A DNA stretch of 64,000 bases. It comes from Cyanoderma ruficeps. Taxonomy: Eukaryota; Chordata; Aves; Passeriformes; Timaliidae. Under the pieces are notes generated by a model, which saw only the letters and a program-made list of their open reading frames with translations, did not search any database and was not told where the DNA came from. This document shows, in pieces, positions 24,817 to 36,900 of the stretch (position 1 is its first letter; every line of letters starts with the position of its first letter). The stretch is from contig VZDJ01000219.1 in assembly GCA_008694505.1 (NCBI GenBank), positions 15,116,220-15,180,219 on the forward strand, read 5' to 3'. A program made the translations under genes and the position numbers.

Positions 24817-24950
24817 AGTGTCCAAGGCCAGGCTGGACATTGGGGCACCCCGGGACCGAGGGAGGTGTCCCTGGTCCCTGCCATGGCAGGGGTGGGACAG
24901 GATGGGCTGAAGGGTCCCTTCCAGCCCAAACCATCCTGGGATTCTGTGAC
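24817..24950 (+). mobile_element. CR1 LINE 3'-end fragment
   Basis: Sense-orientation CR1 tail with the caaggccaggctggacattg block, the gtccctgccatggcaggg block and the terminal cttccagcccaaaccatcc plus gggattctgtga. It has more substitutions than the copies at 16,575 and 32,622. Confidence 0.9.
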
Positions 24951-25053
24951 CCCGGGAAGGGCACAGGACAGACACTGCAGTGCCCGGGGCCATCCAGCCC
25001 TCATCCCCCTCAGCCCTGCCGTGCCCCGGGGGGATCTGCACACAGGGAACAGC

Positions 25054-25245
25054 TGTGTCCCCTGTGTCCCCTGTGTCCCCTGTATCCCCTGTGTCTCTGT
25101 GTCCCCTGTGTCACCCGTGTCCCTGTGACCCCTGTATCCCCGTGTCTCCTGTATCCCTGTGTCCCCTGTGTCCCCTGTATCCCTGTGTCCCCCGTGTCCC
25201 CTGTGTCCCCTGTGTCCCCTGTGTCCCCCGTGTCCCTGTGTCCCT
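25054..25245. repeat. 9-bp minisatellite, about 20 copies
   Basis: The core unit is tgtgtcccc, with variants tgtatcccc, cgtgtcccc and shortened tgtgtccc. The plus strand contains almost no A. Frames crossing it encode Cys/Val/Pro/Ser repeats and are not evidence of coding. Confidence 0.95.
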
Positions 25246-26024
25246 GCCAGCTCCCACCCGGTGCTCCCTGCAGGGAATCTCCTCCAGCCCAGCCTCTGGT
25301 GGCTTTGCTGTGCCGGTCACTGGGCTCCAGCTCGGCCCCCTAATTAATTCTCCACACCAGGGACAAGTGCTGCTTGAGCCCTGACAAAGGGCCTGCCCCC
25401 GGCACCCCCCACCCCGCCCGGCCACAGGAGACGGCTGCAGAACGCTCGGGAGGAAATGAACACCCAGCGTGGATCCAATTTGTATCTTCCACATTTAATA
25501 CCGCTTGATGGGAGGCTGAACGTGGATAATGCCAAACTAAAAATAGCTGCTCCTGTTATCAGAATTGTTCACTAATTCTGACACAAGCCAACATGTGCTT
25601 TTATTAGGAACTCACAGGAGTAATTTATCTGAATGAAATTGCAATATAGAATTAGTGCCGTGCACCTGTGCCCGTTGCTCTGGCTGATCTGGATCTGCGC
25701 ACAGCTTTCAAAGCACATCAGGAACACCAAAGGCACCCCGGCTGTTCCTGCTGTCACATGCTGAGCGTGTCACACGCTGGCACAGGCACAGAGCTTCCCT
25801 TTTCTGCAGGCAGAGCTTCCTGCCCTGCCCTGCTCCCACGGGAGAGCCTCTGCAGGGAGAGCTGCCGGGGTGGGGGGACCCCGATGGGTTTATGGAGTGG
25901 GGCTGGAGAGATTTTACCCCAAATAATGGGTGGGAGCACTGGGAAAGGAACAAGAACGTTTCATTCCCTGGCATATTCTGTGGGCTGTGTTCTGGCTCCC
26001 AGGCCACCCCTGCCAGTGACACGG
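25246..26024. other. Unique non-coding sequence
   Basis: GC-rich flank of the 9-bp array, then AT-richer at 25,480-25,660, then GC-rich again. No gene or repeat family was recognised. Confidence 0.45.
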
Positions 26025-26181
26025 TGCCAAAATGCCCTGTACTGCTGCCAAAATGCCCTGTACCCAGTGTCCAAAATGCCCTGTACCCCGTGTCCAAAAT
26101 GCCCTGTACCCCGTGTCCAAAATGCCCTGTATCTGGTGTCCAAAATGCCCTGTATCTGGTGTCCAAACTGCTTGTACCTGG
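26025..26181. repeat. 21-23-bp minisatellite, 7 copies
   Basis: Seven units share ccaaaatgccctgta. Neighbouring copies pair up as near-identical doublets (two with the ccccgt end, two with the tctggt end), which suggests recent duplication of single units. The last copy is degraded. Confidence 0.95.
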
Positions 26182-26844
26182 TCCCAGTGCAGGGTCCTGC
26201 TGTCCCTCTGCTGTGACAGGCACAGGGACATTGCTCTGCCCTCGGCTGCACACGCAGCCCTGCCCACAGAACAGATGTGCAGCTGCTGGGGAGAGCAAAC
26301 ACGAACATGGGCTGGACAAACTGAGGGGAGAACATGTTCATTCAGTCGGAAATATCCCCAGCAGCGCCCTGGGGAAAGCAGGAGCAACTGGAAACTGCTT
26401 TGCTTCTCTGGGAACACCAGAGAGCATTGGGAGCAGGGGGACTGAGGGGCCTTTCCCCCGTGTTCTTTGCACAGATTCTCTGTTCGGAGTGCTGGGGCTT
26501 TCCTTGCCTCTGCCCCAAGCAGGGCAGTAAATCAGTTGGCACTGAATAAATTAATCCATCTGAAACACCTTGCACCAGTCGGGTAAAACAACCTACAGAG
26601 CCTTCTGTGAACAAGATTAGTTGGTGGTTCAGGTCTGAGCAGAGACTGAGAACACAGCGACTACAGCAGGTACACCAGAGACAAGCAAAGGGATTTTAAT
26701 TGCTTGCAGCTCCGGGGCTGTCAAACCGCGGGATGAGGAGGGAGAAGCCTTTATGGTTACCTCACAGTTAGAGATGAGTGGGGTGTTTGAGCTTGAAATG
26801 CTTTTACGTGATAAGGGGCTTAAAATAGTAATCAACTTTTCTCA
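26182..26844. other. Unique non-coding sequence
   Basis: Mixed composition, AT-richer from 26,640 to 26,850 as it approaches the CpG-rich stretch. No gene was recognised. Confidence 0.45.
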
Positions 26845-27225
26845 TTCAAATAGAAACGTGTTTTTCTCTCCCGCGGCTTCCTGCATGTGCTGAGCCGGTA
26901 ACTGGGTCACGGAGGCAGCAGGAGCTGGGGGAGGAAAATAACTTTTGTGTGCCGGGGATAATTCACGCAGTTCCTGCGCTGCGGGGCACAGCGGGGTCCT
27001 CCGGGGTCGGTGGGCACCGGGGACGGGGCTCCCACCCCAGAACTCCCCCGGCGCTGCACGGGGAGCTGCTCGGGCTGGCCCCAAGGCTGCGAGTGCCGGC
27101 AGCAGGGGCACGGAGCTGTCCCAGGGCAGCCCCGCAGGGACAGCACAGCAGCCCCTGCCCGGCACCCAAACCAGCACCCCGGGCTCACCTCGGCTCCTGA
27201 GGCTGCCGCCGACAAGGAACAGACC
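26845..27225. promoter_or_regulatory. CpG-rich stretch
   Basis: About 25 CpGs lie in roughly 380 bases, starting with cccgcggc at 26,870. No TATA-like box or clean splice donor was found in an arrangement that would define a promoter. It may be a small CpG island or simply GC-rich DNA. Confidence 0.3.
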
Positions 27226-28199
27226 CCTCAGCATGTATTGCTTCCTAAAAATTAAAGGACATTACCCAGGAGCAGTGCGTGTATTTTAAGTTTGTAGGGA
27301 TGGGAGACCCATGATACCCTCAGAAATCCTTTAGGAAATCCATGCTTGCACTCCTACACTCGCAGGTGTGCACATATCTGGGAGCTGGATGTGTGCAGAC
27401 AGACNGACAGACAGCCCGTGCACAGAGCTGCTCTCTGCTCCCTCAGCCTCCTCCCACCCCTGAAACCAACAGTTCCTCCGAGCCAGGACAGACCTGCCAC
27501 CTCTAGAAAGCAACAGAATGAAGATGTCACTTACGAAGGGAGAAGCTGCCAGGTTTATTAGAAATGTGGTGAGCAAATTAGAGACATATTCATGTGGAGA
27601 ATAGTTTACCATATGCTTGGAATTTTTTTCATCTATTCAAACCCATCCCCACTCTACCTACCTGTGGCAGGTGTATCACAGAGAATCCCCACGTTTCCAA
27701 TTCATTCCTGTCCTCCAAAGGAACCTTTTTGGCAAATAACACACTGAACCACTGCCAATGATTCCCTCCAGTGGGTGGTGAGGACTGGGCTGCGGTTCTG
27801 GAAGTTCTACAGATGAGTCCTTCACATCGAGTTAGTGTCTCCTCACTGCTCCCCGTGTGCCATATTGCAGCTAATTACTGATTGCATTCCCTGGAATTTA
27901 TTCACTGAAACAACAACAAAAATGCATAATGCGATGTGGCAGATCCTCAGCAATTCACACCAGCCTCCCGTGGCAGCAGCCACATTCCTGCTACGGCACC
28001 GGGGAGTTTAGATATGCAAATGGGCAGATTGTTAGTTTACAACCAAAACAAAACAAGAGATGCTTCTCTTAAAAATTCCTGCAGAGCTGCTTGGGTGGCT
28101 CCTGTGTGTGCCCGGGTAAGAGAAGCACCACGGGCTCCTCAGCTGTTTTCAGCCTGCATCCACTTGGAGCTTTTCCTGTTTCCCAGGTATTTGCATTTT
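27226..28199. other. Unique sequence with GACA microsatellite
   Basis: A short (GACA)n run with an unresolved base lies at 27,395-27,414. The rest is unique and mildly AT-rich. No gene or CR1 was recognised. Confidence 0.45.
27395..27414. repeat. (CAGA)n microsatellite with unresolved base
   Basis: About five cagacaga-type units surround the N at 27,405. Confidence 0.8.
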
Positions 28200-28460
28200 T
28201 TCTCCAGCATTTAAATTCCAGTTCTTCTACCCTGAAAGCAGCGTGTTGCAGCGGTCACAGATAACAGGCACACATAACCATACAACCCATTTGTATGTAC
28301 AGCCAAGCAGCTGCATGTGTGTGCCTGTATAATGACAATTCCATTGTAATTAACATTATCTTCATATATTAATGTAGAGTTATATTAATTATAAATCCTG
28401 TTTATTGATCGGTATGATATTTCAAACAATTTACAGTAAAACTGAAAATAAAGTTGGGTG
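28200..28460. other. AT-rich island with clustered ATTA cores
   Basis: About 260 bases are AT-rich. Between 28,329 and 28,410 there are at least six TAAT/ATTA cores, including taattaa, attaat and attaattat. Clustered ATTA cores are typical of homeodomain-bound elements but also arise by chance in AT-rich DNA. Confidence 0.28.
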
Positions 28461-28639
28461 TTTTTCAGGGTGTCTACCTGGATGAAGTATGATGGAATTC
28501 AGATACACCAAATATTGAATGTAGGCATCTTATTAAGTACGAAACATTTGCTCTGGGATCTGCTGGAGAAGGAGGCACATGAGGGAGTCACTGGGGACTC
28601 ATTCAGGCTCCAGTTCACAGGAGCAGAGAACTTGGGGCT

Positions 28640-29110
28640 CCATGGAATGGTTTGGGCTGGAAGATCAGCCCGTCCCACCCCTGCCATGGCAGGGACACCT
28701 CCCCCTGTCCCAGGCTGCTCCAAGCCCAATGTCCAGCCTGGCCTTGGGCACTGCCAGGGATCCAGGGGCAGCCACAGCTGCTCTGGGCACCCTGTGCCAG
28801 GGCCTGCCCACCCTGCCAGGGAACAATTCCTGCCCAAGATCCCATCCAGCCCTGCCCTCTGGCAGGGGAAAGCCATTCCCTGTGTCCTGGCACTCCAGGC
28901 CCTTGTAAAGAGTCTGTCCCTTGCCTGTACCCTTCAGGCACTGGAAAGCCACAGTCAGACCACTCCAAAGCCTTCTCTTCTCCAGGCTGAGCCGTCCCAA
29001 TTCTCTCCCTTCCCCTTTCCTCTGGGAGAGGTGCTCCATCCCTCTGAAGGCCTTGGTGGCCCTGGCTGTGCCCCCAGGAACAGAGCAGTGTTCCAGACCA
29101 CACCTGCAAG
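28640..29110 (-). mobile_element. CR1 LINE, longest copy in window
   Basis: About 470 bases of CR1 in antisense orientation. From left to right on the plus strand are the 3' tail (atggtttgggctggaag), the ccctgccatggcagggac block, the cagccacagctgctctggg block, then the region with ccttctcttctccaggctga and ggagaggtgctccatccctc. It is truncated at its 5' end and retains no reverse-transcriptase domain. A 353-codon minus-strand frame (28,665-29,726) overlaps it but continues into unique DNA and is not an element protein. Confidence 0.93.
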
Positions 29111-30841
29111 TGAAGCTGTTGAGACAGAGACCAGCTCTGAGCTCAAACCCTGCCAGGCTGGAGCCCGGCACCCTCAGGTGACACCACCAGGAGCACCCCG
29201 TGGCAATCCAGGGCAGGCAGGAGGCATCACTGTGTGGGGATGGGAATTTGCATCCCCAAAACCCAAGTAAAGCTTGAGGGTCAACCAGAAACATCAGCCA
29301 GGGGAAAAGCCCAAGTTTATCCTGAGGCAATTGCAGGTTTTCAATGGAAGGAGCCATGGCACATCTCACAGGTGTGTCAGTAACCCCAGAGGTCAGTGCC
29401 AGCCCTGCAGCAGATCCCAGGCTGGCTCCTGCTGGAGTCTTGGTGTGCAGCTGTGGGTCAGCTCTCTGCCCATAGCCCTGGGGCCAGGCTGGAGGACAGG
29501 GAGTCACCAGGACACCCTGCCCTGGCTGCCCTCTGGCCCAGGGGTCAGCAGGTCCCTGCTGCCCACTCAGACCCCAGTGTGGGGCAGGAGGACCCCAGCA
29601 GCTGCAGGACAGGGAACCCCACCAACACAGAGCTGGCCTGCAGGGACAGGAGCCACACTCCTGCTGCAGAGGGGACAGCAAAGCACTCCATCCTCGCCTG
29701 GAGTTCATCTGGGGTGCTTCACACACAGGAAATTGGGGGATTTGTTTTCCCTATCCCTGGCTTTCCTCACTCAAACAAGCCCAGAGTAGCTGTGCTGGAA
29801 GTGCTGACGTGCTCCTGCAGGAGCAGCCGTCCCAGTCCACACAAACCAGCCCTGGAGCAGATGGACACATGAAATAATTACAGCTGACAGCTGACAACAA
29901 GACTAAGAAGGTGTCAGTCCCACAGCAGAACCCTGTCCTTTGAAAAACACATTTAAAACTTTAGCTTAGAAATCCACAGGCACACTCAAACCCCCACACT
30001 GTTTGAACTGTTTGTTTTTCTTCCCTTTCCTGCTTTTCCCATTTTCCTGAGACTCCGTTTTCCTGGTTTCTAATGAGCAACTGCCCAAATTTGAGTTATA
30101 AATGCTAAATATACAACCTTAAGGCTGCACTGGAATCAGATTTTTTCAGGTGCCTTTCTTACTCTGCAGTCTAAATATAAACATAAAACATTTATTTTTT
30201 CCAACTTTACTGCATATTCCCGCTTTCTACTGACTCTGCTCACATTAATTCAGCAGCAGGTTCCCAGAGAGGAGCTCTGCCCTCGAGCACTGGTGGTGCC
30301 TTTCCATCTACTCCAACAACATACATCAACATTTTATAAAAGCCATAAAATATGCTGCAGTCTAGTTTTATCTTCTCTCTTTGAACATGCAAATAATTTG
30401 ACTCCATCTTACCCAGCCACTCAATAACCAGTGATGGGATGAGCAGGGTAATTTACTGCCTGGTGCTGGCAGAGGAGGGGAGAAGGGGCGTGTGGAGATT
30501 CTCTGTCTGAGGCACTTTGTGTGAACAGTGCTGCTGCTGGAGAAGTCTCACTTCTTCTGTCTTTCATCCCTGTGCACTTTTCATCTTCCCCATGTCTGAG
30601 AGAGAGAAATCCTCCTCTGCAAGAGCTGCTGCTTGTCACCACACTGCTGCTCCTGCCCCGGTGCCGTCCCCTGGCTCAGCCTCACCCTGACTCAGAGTGA
30701 GTCCAGCTCCTGCCCTGCTCCAGGACCTCCACCAACCATCCCAGCACCGAGAACGTCCTGCAGCACAGGAACATCCTCCTCCAGTGCAGGCAAAGCCTTG
30801 GAGCAGGAGCCTCCAGGCTGCCCCCGAGCCTGCTCTGAGCC
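29111..30841. other. Unique non-coding sequence
   Basis: GC-rich from 29,110 to 29,870, AT-rich from 29,900 to 30,420, then GC-rich. No gene or repeat family was recognised. Confidence 0.45.
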
Positions 30842-31027
30842 ACAGCAGGGTCCCCTGGAGCACAGCAGGGTCCCCAGAGTGTGACCAGAACCCTGGCTGT
30901 CCCCAGAGCTCTGGCTGTCCCCAGGCTGTCCCCAGCCTGTGACCAGAGCCCTGGCTGTCCCCAGACTGTCCTTGGATCTCTGGCTGTCCCGTGGCTGTCC
31001 CCAGGCTGTCCCCAGGCTGTCCCCAGA
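30842..31027. repeat. 11-bp-based minisatellite with higher order
   Basis: The core ggctgtcccca is repeated many times. It is interleaved with longer units containing gtgaccagagccct and preceded by a duplicated cacagcagggtcccc. Unit lengths are irregular, so the array has undergone repeated rearrangement. Confidence 0.9.
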
Positions 31028-32621
31028 GCCCCAGCCCAGCTGACCCTGCCCAGAGCATCCCCAGAAGTTTCTGCTGGCAGCAAACAGCAGCTAGCACAGG
31101 CAGGGAGGAGGGCCAGGCCGGGCAGGGCAGGAGCAGCAGTCCAGGCTGGTGTTTTCCACAATTACGGACTCTAATTAAGCTGTCCCCGGAGTCGGCAGCT
31201 CGGGAGATGAAAGCAGAGCCGTCAGGCCGAGCAGGCTGCGCTGCTCCCCCTGCGAGGGCCCGCGGTTCCCGGGCTGCCTTCACACACAAACACAGCACGA
31301 CTGCTCGGCACAGCCACCATGACCTACTTCCCATCCATTTCCGTGTGCTCCATGCATGCCTTGAGTCACTCTGTAAACAGAATATCGTTCTGCCTTTGTC
31401 AGACAAATGTAGCCTTTATCGGGAAAACCAGAAATCCCTCTCCTCCTGCAAAGGAATTGTTCCATTGAGAAGTAGTGCCCCAGGCCCTGGGAGCCCCACG
31501 GCACAGCCCAAAGGCTCCTCTGTGCCGCCCACAGCCGCCTGCAAACACACACCAACCAGCCTTCAACGCCAAATAGCAGAGCTGGGACGGCTCTTCTGGT
31601 GGTGGTTGATGTTTTCATTCCCAGGCACCAGAGCTCTGGAATTGCACCTGAACTTTGGCTTCCTTCTTTCTCCAGTGAGGGCTCCAGCCTCGTCAGCTGA
31701 CAGCAGAAACTCTCTCCTCTCCCCTGCTAAAGGATCCTTTCCCAACTTCCATGCAGGGCACACATATGAGTGTCCTACCTGTCTGATAAGCTGTGCTGGA
31801 AGAACCTGCTCTGGTGGTGCTGTGTCTCCTCATGGCCGTGAAGAGGAGCACCAGCTGAGGCTGAGGAAGGCCATGGCCACCCTGGACAGGCAGGAACCAC
31901 CCAACAGGCTGGGATGAGATAAACAGCGCTGGGAAGGAAATGTTCAGGCACATTTCCAGACAATAACGATGCTACAACAGAACTTAAACTGCTGGTAAAA
32001 TTGTACTGTTATTATGTGTTACGATTCTATTACCCACAAAGAAAGTTCTACTCAAGACATCTAAGGAACAACAAAACACACATTCTGGGATACACAAAAC
32101 CCAAAATCCTTGCTGATCAAATGTTCACCTCGAATGTGAGCATTCCTAGTTCCACTTTGATTTTATCTGTAACTGTAGGATGCCCATTTGGGATCAGAGC
32201 TGGATACCCTGGCCAGGCTCTGCCAAGGCTTTTCCCTGCCCTCTCCTGCTGCCTGCTCAGGCGCAAAGGGAGAGAACGGGCACAGAGCAGCCCCCAGCAG
32301 GGTGGGAGGCAGGAGCTGTGCCAGGGCAGCACCAGGAAGGACCCCTGTACCCCACAGCTCAGCACCCACTGGGCCAAGGTGCTTTTGGAGCCTCCTTTTG
32401 CACCCACTCTTGCAAACCTGCCAGCAGCTGCCGCCTGACAGCCTTAGAGAAGGGGTGTGGGACAGCAAATTCCCATCATCACACCAACCCCACCTCCTTC
32501 CACCCATCCACTCAGCTTCACCAGATAAGCTCTGTTGTGACATTTCAGAAGTAGGAGAATTCTGCTTCTTCCTCTTCTGCCTTAAAATCAAAGCAAATCA
32601 AAAACTGAGGCAGAAAAAGAC
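31028..32621. other. Unique sequence with small CpG cluster
   Basis: A CpG-rich patch of about 100 bases lies at 31,175-31,275. AT-rich sequence follows at 31,960-32,170. A 308-codon plus-strand frame (30,991-31,917) starts inside the minisatellite and has no recognisable domain. Confidence 0.45.
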
Positions 32622-32860
32622 AGGGTGAGATGGGATATTGGGAAGAAATCCTTCCCTGGCAGGGTGGGCAGGCCCTGGCACAGGGTGCCCAGAGCAGCTG
32701 TGGCTGCCCCTGGATCCCTGGCAGTGTCCCAGGCCAGGCTGGACACTGGGGCTTGGAGAAGCCTGGGGCAGTGGAAGGTGTCCCTGCCATGGCAGGGGTG
32801 GATGGGCTTTAGGGCCTCTTCCAACCCAAACCATTCTGGGATTCAATGAGAATCCAGTTA
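32622..32860 (+). mobile_element. CR1 LINE 3'-end copy
   Basis: A well-preserved sense-orientation CR1 3' region of about 240 bases: ttccctggcagggtgggcag, ggcacagggtgcccagag, the ggccaggctggacactgg block and the gtccctgccatggcaggg block, ending cttccaacccaaaccattct. It is nearly identical over 82 bases to the copy at 16,575. It lies inverted relative to the copy at 28,640, about 3.5 kb away. Confidence 0.95.
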
Positions 32861-35189
32861 CTGCATAAATAAAATACTGAGACATGGAATGGTTTTGAAG
32901 ACCCAAGGAAGAAGCTGTCTGTAAACAGCTCGTGCCGAGCAGAAGTGCAGCACGCCGAGCTCCCAGAAAGCTCAGCTTGCAGAGTATTTACTCTGTGGAG
33001 ATGCCTGTTTGGGAGGCTTCTGGAGGCACACATGGTTCTTCCAGAACACAACAGCTAAGCCAGGAGAGAAACCAGAGTCCTGCCATCCAGCCCTCTCTGG
33101 GTTTCATTTTTTGCTCCACTTCACAAGCAATAACTGTGGGATGATAAGGATTTGCAAAACAAACAGAAAGCTGCACAGTGGTTGTGTTTGGAAGCTCTGA
33201 GCATGAAAATCCATTTCAGGCCCTATCTCCCCCCTTGCCGAGATAAACCCCTCGTAAGCGTGCTGCTCAAATCTCCTACAGAAACAAACAACCCCAGAGC
33301 TTGTTATTTTCTTGGCACAACTGCTCCCAGAGCAGGGCCTGAGCACCCACCCAGCCACGATTTACATTTGCCCAAGTTCTTCTCCTCAAAGCTTAAAGCA
33401 AGAAAATGGAAATTGCCCCCACAAAGCACAAAACCAAGCTGGATTCATTCCCAGCAGGACGCCATGGAGGGATCCCACTTCCATCTCCTTCTCCTGCCCC
33501 CCTCTGAACGTGGATCATTTCCAAGGTGCAGGGTGAACTGAGGGTCTGGGCCCCACCCAGCTCCACCCTGAGCTCTTTATCAAACACCACAACAAAATGC
33601 TGTGTTCTAATAACCCATCCAACATAACTGCACGACCAGAATTCATGATAAACAAGAGTAAAGGAGGTGGGACAAGTGCAATGGAGGGGAATTCCATTGG
33701 GACCCCAAATGGTCTGCAAGTTTAAAGAGCTGGAAGCAGCTGGAGGTGTTGGGGGGACATGGGAGGGTCTGCCTGGCTTCTCTCTGTGTCACAGCCACCG
33801 CTGGGGAGGGCCTGGGAGGGCTCTGCTCATCCCAGAGGGAGCACACGGGTCACCTCCCATCCCTACACACACCTTGTCCAGGAGCAGAAGAGAATAAAGC
33901 TGTTTGCCTTCAAAAACTTCAGCACAGAGTTTTATATTCAGAACAATAAAGTCCCAAAGGAGGAAGAAGCAATTTTAACTTAAAATTATGCCGTTCACTC
34001 AGTCTTTACCATTTTTTAATAAACACATAGCCCAGTCTCTGCCCTACCAATCCTCAGTTCTCCCTCTATATTTCTAATAGCTCAAAGTTAATTAATTTCC
34101 CACAATAACAACCTCCCAGGGACGTACAGCTGGATAATCCTCAGCCCCTCCTGAAGTTAGCTTCCTGTAGGGCTGGGGAGCAATTACTGCTCATTAGCCC
34201 TCTGCCATACACACACACCACGGGATGTGGATCGATGGTTTTGCAGGAGCACCAGAGGAGAAAACAAGAGTGTGGGGTCCCTGTTAACAGAAACTTTATG
34301 GGGAGATGGCATCAGGTGAGAGGCTGGGGTGCAAAGACAGGCACAGCTCTTTAATTTCCATTTGCACACAGCAAAAGCAGGAGCAGGGAGGAGCCTGGGG
34401 GCGTTTCTGTGATCCCCTGGGGCACCAGGATGGGAGACTCCCCCCGACCAGGGGCACAGGCAGGTGTCCCCTCACCTTGGGGAATCCTACAGCCACCAAT
34501 CCTTGCACAATTCCAGCGGGAAAAGGCATCCAGAAAAACATTTGTCAGGGTGGAGCACGAGACTCCAGGAGCCCAGTGACACTCAGGGGCACAAAGTACT
34601 GCTGAAATCAAGTGTTCATTCGGCTTAACTTGGGTAATTTATTTTTTCTCTGATGTCCAGCTCTCCTCAAAATTTACATCTGCTGACTGGATTGGAGCCT
34701 TTCATGTTCTGTTTTTGAATTATATGTTGCATATGTTACAGCGCGAGGAATTTGACTTTTCAAATGCCAACAAATGGCTACAAAATTGGCCCCTTGTGAA
34801 TCACAGCCCAGCAGCATTTCCATGTAATTATTTTGCCCAGGAATTTAATTTGCAAGGCATGAAAGTTCTGCTGGCTGAAAGAGCAGCACACGATGATCCC
34901 TAAGCACAGGGAGAGGCAGCTGCTGCTGTGGATGCTGGGGCTGGTGCCCTCCCCGGCCATAAATCCATTCCCTGCAGCCAGGAGCGTCCGTGCCACGGGC
35001 TGGGCTGTGGGTTTGTGGGGACAGTCAGGGCTGTGAGTGGGGCACCCACAGCAGCACCCTGCCAGTCACAGCCCAGCACCAGAGCCACCCAGGGGCTGCA
35101 GAGCACTCACACCACGGGCACAGCTCGGGATCAGGACACGACCAGGGGGCTCCTGGGAACTCCCTGGCTCGAACTGTGACCATTGTTAA
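32861..35189. other. Unique non-coding sequence
   Basis: Mixed composition. AT-rich patches occur at 33,940-34,130 and 34,620-34,770. No gene, CR1 or tandem array was recognised. Confidence 0.45.
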
Positions 35190-35290
35190 CCATCACAAAA
35201 CCCCAGGGCGGTTTGAGCTGGGAGGGGCCTTAAATGCCCTCCATGCCATGGGCAGGGACACCTCCACTAGCCAGGCTGCTCAGGCTGCCA
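35190..35290 (-). mobile_element. CR1 LINE 3'-end fragment
   Basis: Antisense CR1 tail of about 100 bases: ggtttgagctgggaggggcc, then ccatgccatgggcagggaca, then ctccactagccaggctgctc. The tail type differs slightly from the copies that carry the ggcacagggtgcc block, because this one ends before that region. Confidence 0.85.
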
Positions 35291-36900
35291 ATTGCTCTTG
35301 GGAAACAAAAGATCATTTTATCATCTTAAGGGATAAAACTCCGAGTGAAATCAGACAGAACAATACAAAACAAACCCCCTGGAGAATCACATCCCACGGT
35401 CCCTCTGGGCTCAAGGACATGGGGCTGAGCCCCACGTGTGCCCATCCCCTCCCCAGCCACAGCCCCAAACCTGCTCCCCAGCTCCTCACTCGCAGTCTGC
35501 ACGCACTGACTGAACTGAAAGCAGATGCCATTTCAGACATTTCACATCACTTTTGTCCTGAATCACTCCACATAAGTTCTTACATAACTCTGACATTTAG
35601 TGTCTCAATCCAGGGAGAAATTCCCCTTTCTTTGTCCTGTACATTTGTGCCTTTTTTTTTTCTTTTTTAAGGTTTCAAGTTAAATATTGGTCTTGTCACT
35701 GTTGAAATAGATTAGCTCTTGTAGCCATGAGGGGAAAGCATTCAAGGGGCAGGACATGACCTGTCTGACCACCACGGGTCAGTCCAGACTATCCCGAGGC
35801 AGGGGAGCAGCTCCAGGAGGGCTGGGGACAGTGAGTGGCACTGGCTGCTGGGTGTCACAGGGAGCCAAGGATTCCTGGAGCTGCTGGGGACCAGCAGGGA
35901 CAGGTATTTTAGCCAAGCAATGCCAAACAAGCCCTCAGGCACCCCTGGAATGGCCTCCTCAGTAGGAGGGTAACATCATTAGGGCCTCCACAGGGTCAGC
36001 AGAGAGGGAAGAGGTGCCTGACTTAGGTAACCTGTCAGGCCAAATTGCAGAACCTCACCAGGACAGCCCACACAATGAACCCCCTGACTTGGTCACACCA
36101 TCCAGCTTTAAGGATCCATCTGCTTCAACCTCATCAGGTTCCCACCATGGACCCCTCCAAGGTGTGCAATCTCTGGTTTGATTAGCCAGTCTCTTCCCAG
36201 GAGCAATTTCCTTCTTTTGAAAGGAAAAAAATAACTGAAAAAGAGAAAATCTAGATAAAATCTTCTTGGATTTGGAATTGGGGAACATTTCTATCCAGAA
36301 CAAAGTCTATGTGCTATTTGTTTTTGTTAAACTAAGCACAGCAAAGTGCTTTCTCCAAAGATCGGCGAAAGCTGTAGAAAGACAGAAGCAAAGACAAATC
36401 ATGGGATTATGGATGATGTGTAGGAATAAAACACTGATGAGTATTTGGTTAGTAAGATCATCTTGAGCCTTATGGGATCCTGAGACTGCTGGCTAAATCC
36501 TGATGAACCTAAATATAAAATACCAGAAATGAAAGCTTAAAATGCTGAGCTTAATTTTGACATTTTTGCCTTGGAAACCTTCCAAGGTAGGCGGAATAGC
36601 CAGAGACAGCAACCTTGGAAAAGCTGTGAACTTCCATGAGATCTTCATCAACCAATCTAGATGGAAGTGGATGAAGGAAAAATTAATTCACATGGAAAAA
36701 CAAAGAAACCAACCATCCCAGAAAATATCAAATGCCAGTAAAACAAGTTCACGTTTTACAATTCCTCAAATACCCAGGAATGCATTTCAAACAGGATTTG
36801 TCCCTGCCAACTGCGGGACGCTTTGTCCTCTAGTCATGTGTTACAGAGAATCGAAGTAACTTGTTGTTCAAAACCGGTTTCCTGGCCATGAGCAATTAAT
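35291..36900. other. Unrecognised sequence, possible old repeat
   Basis: From about 35,740 to 36,860 the sequence is of even base composition, poor in CpG and free of tandem repeats, unlike both flanks. It reads like eroded interspersed-repeat DNA, for example an old LTR element, but I find no terminal repeats, primer-binding site or protein domain and cannot name a family. It contains no gene that I can support. Confidence 0.25.

Noticed and set aside
26025..26181. Regularly spaced repeats that might suggest a CRISPR array
   Set aside because: The copies are directly adjacent with no unique spacers, and the host is a vertebrate.
28665..29726. 353-codon minus-strand open frame, the longest in the window
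   Set aside because: It runs through the 3' region of a CR1 copy, which is non-coding there, and continues into unique DNA. No domain is recognisable.
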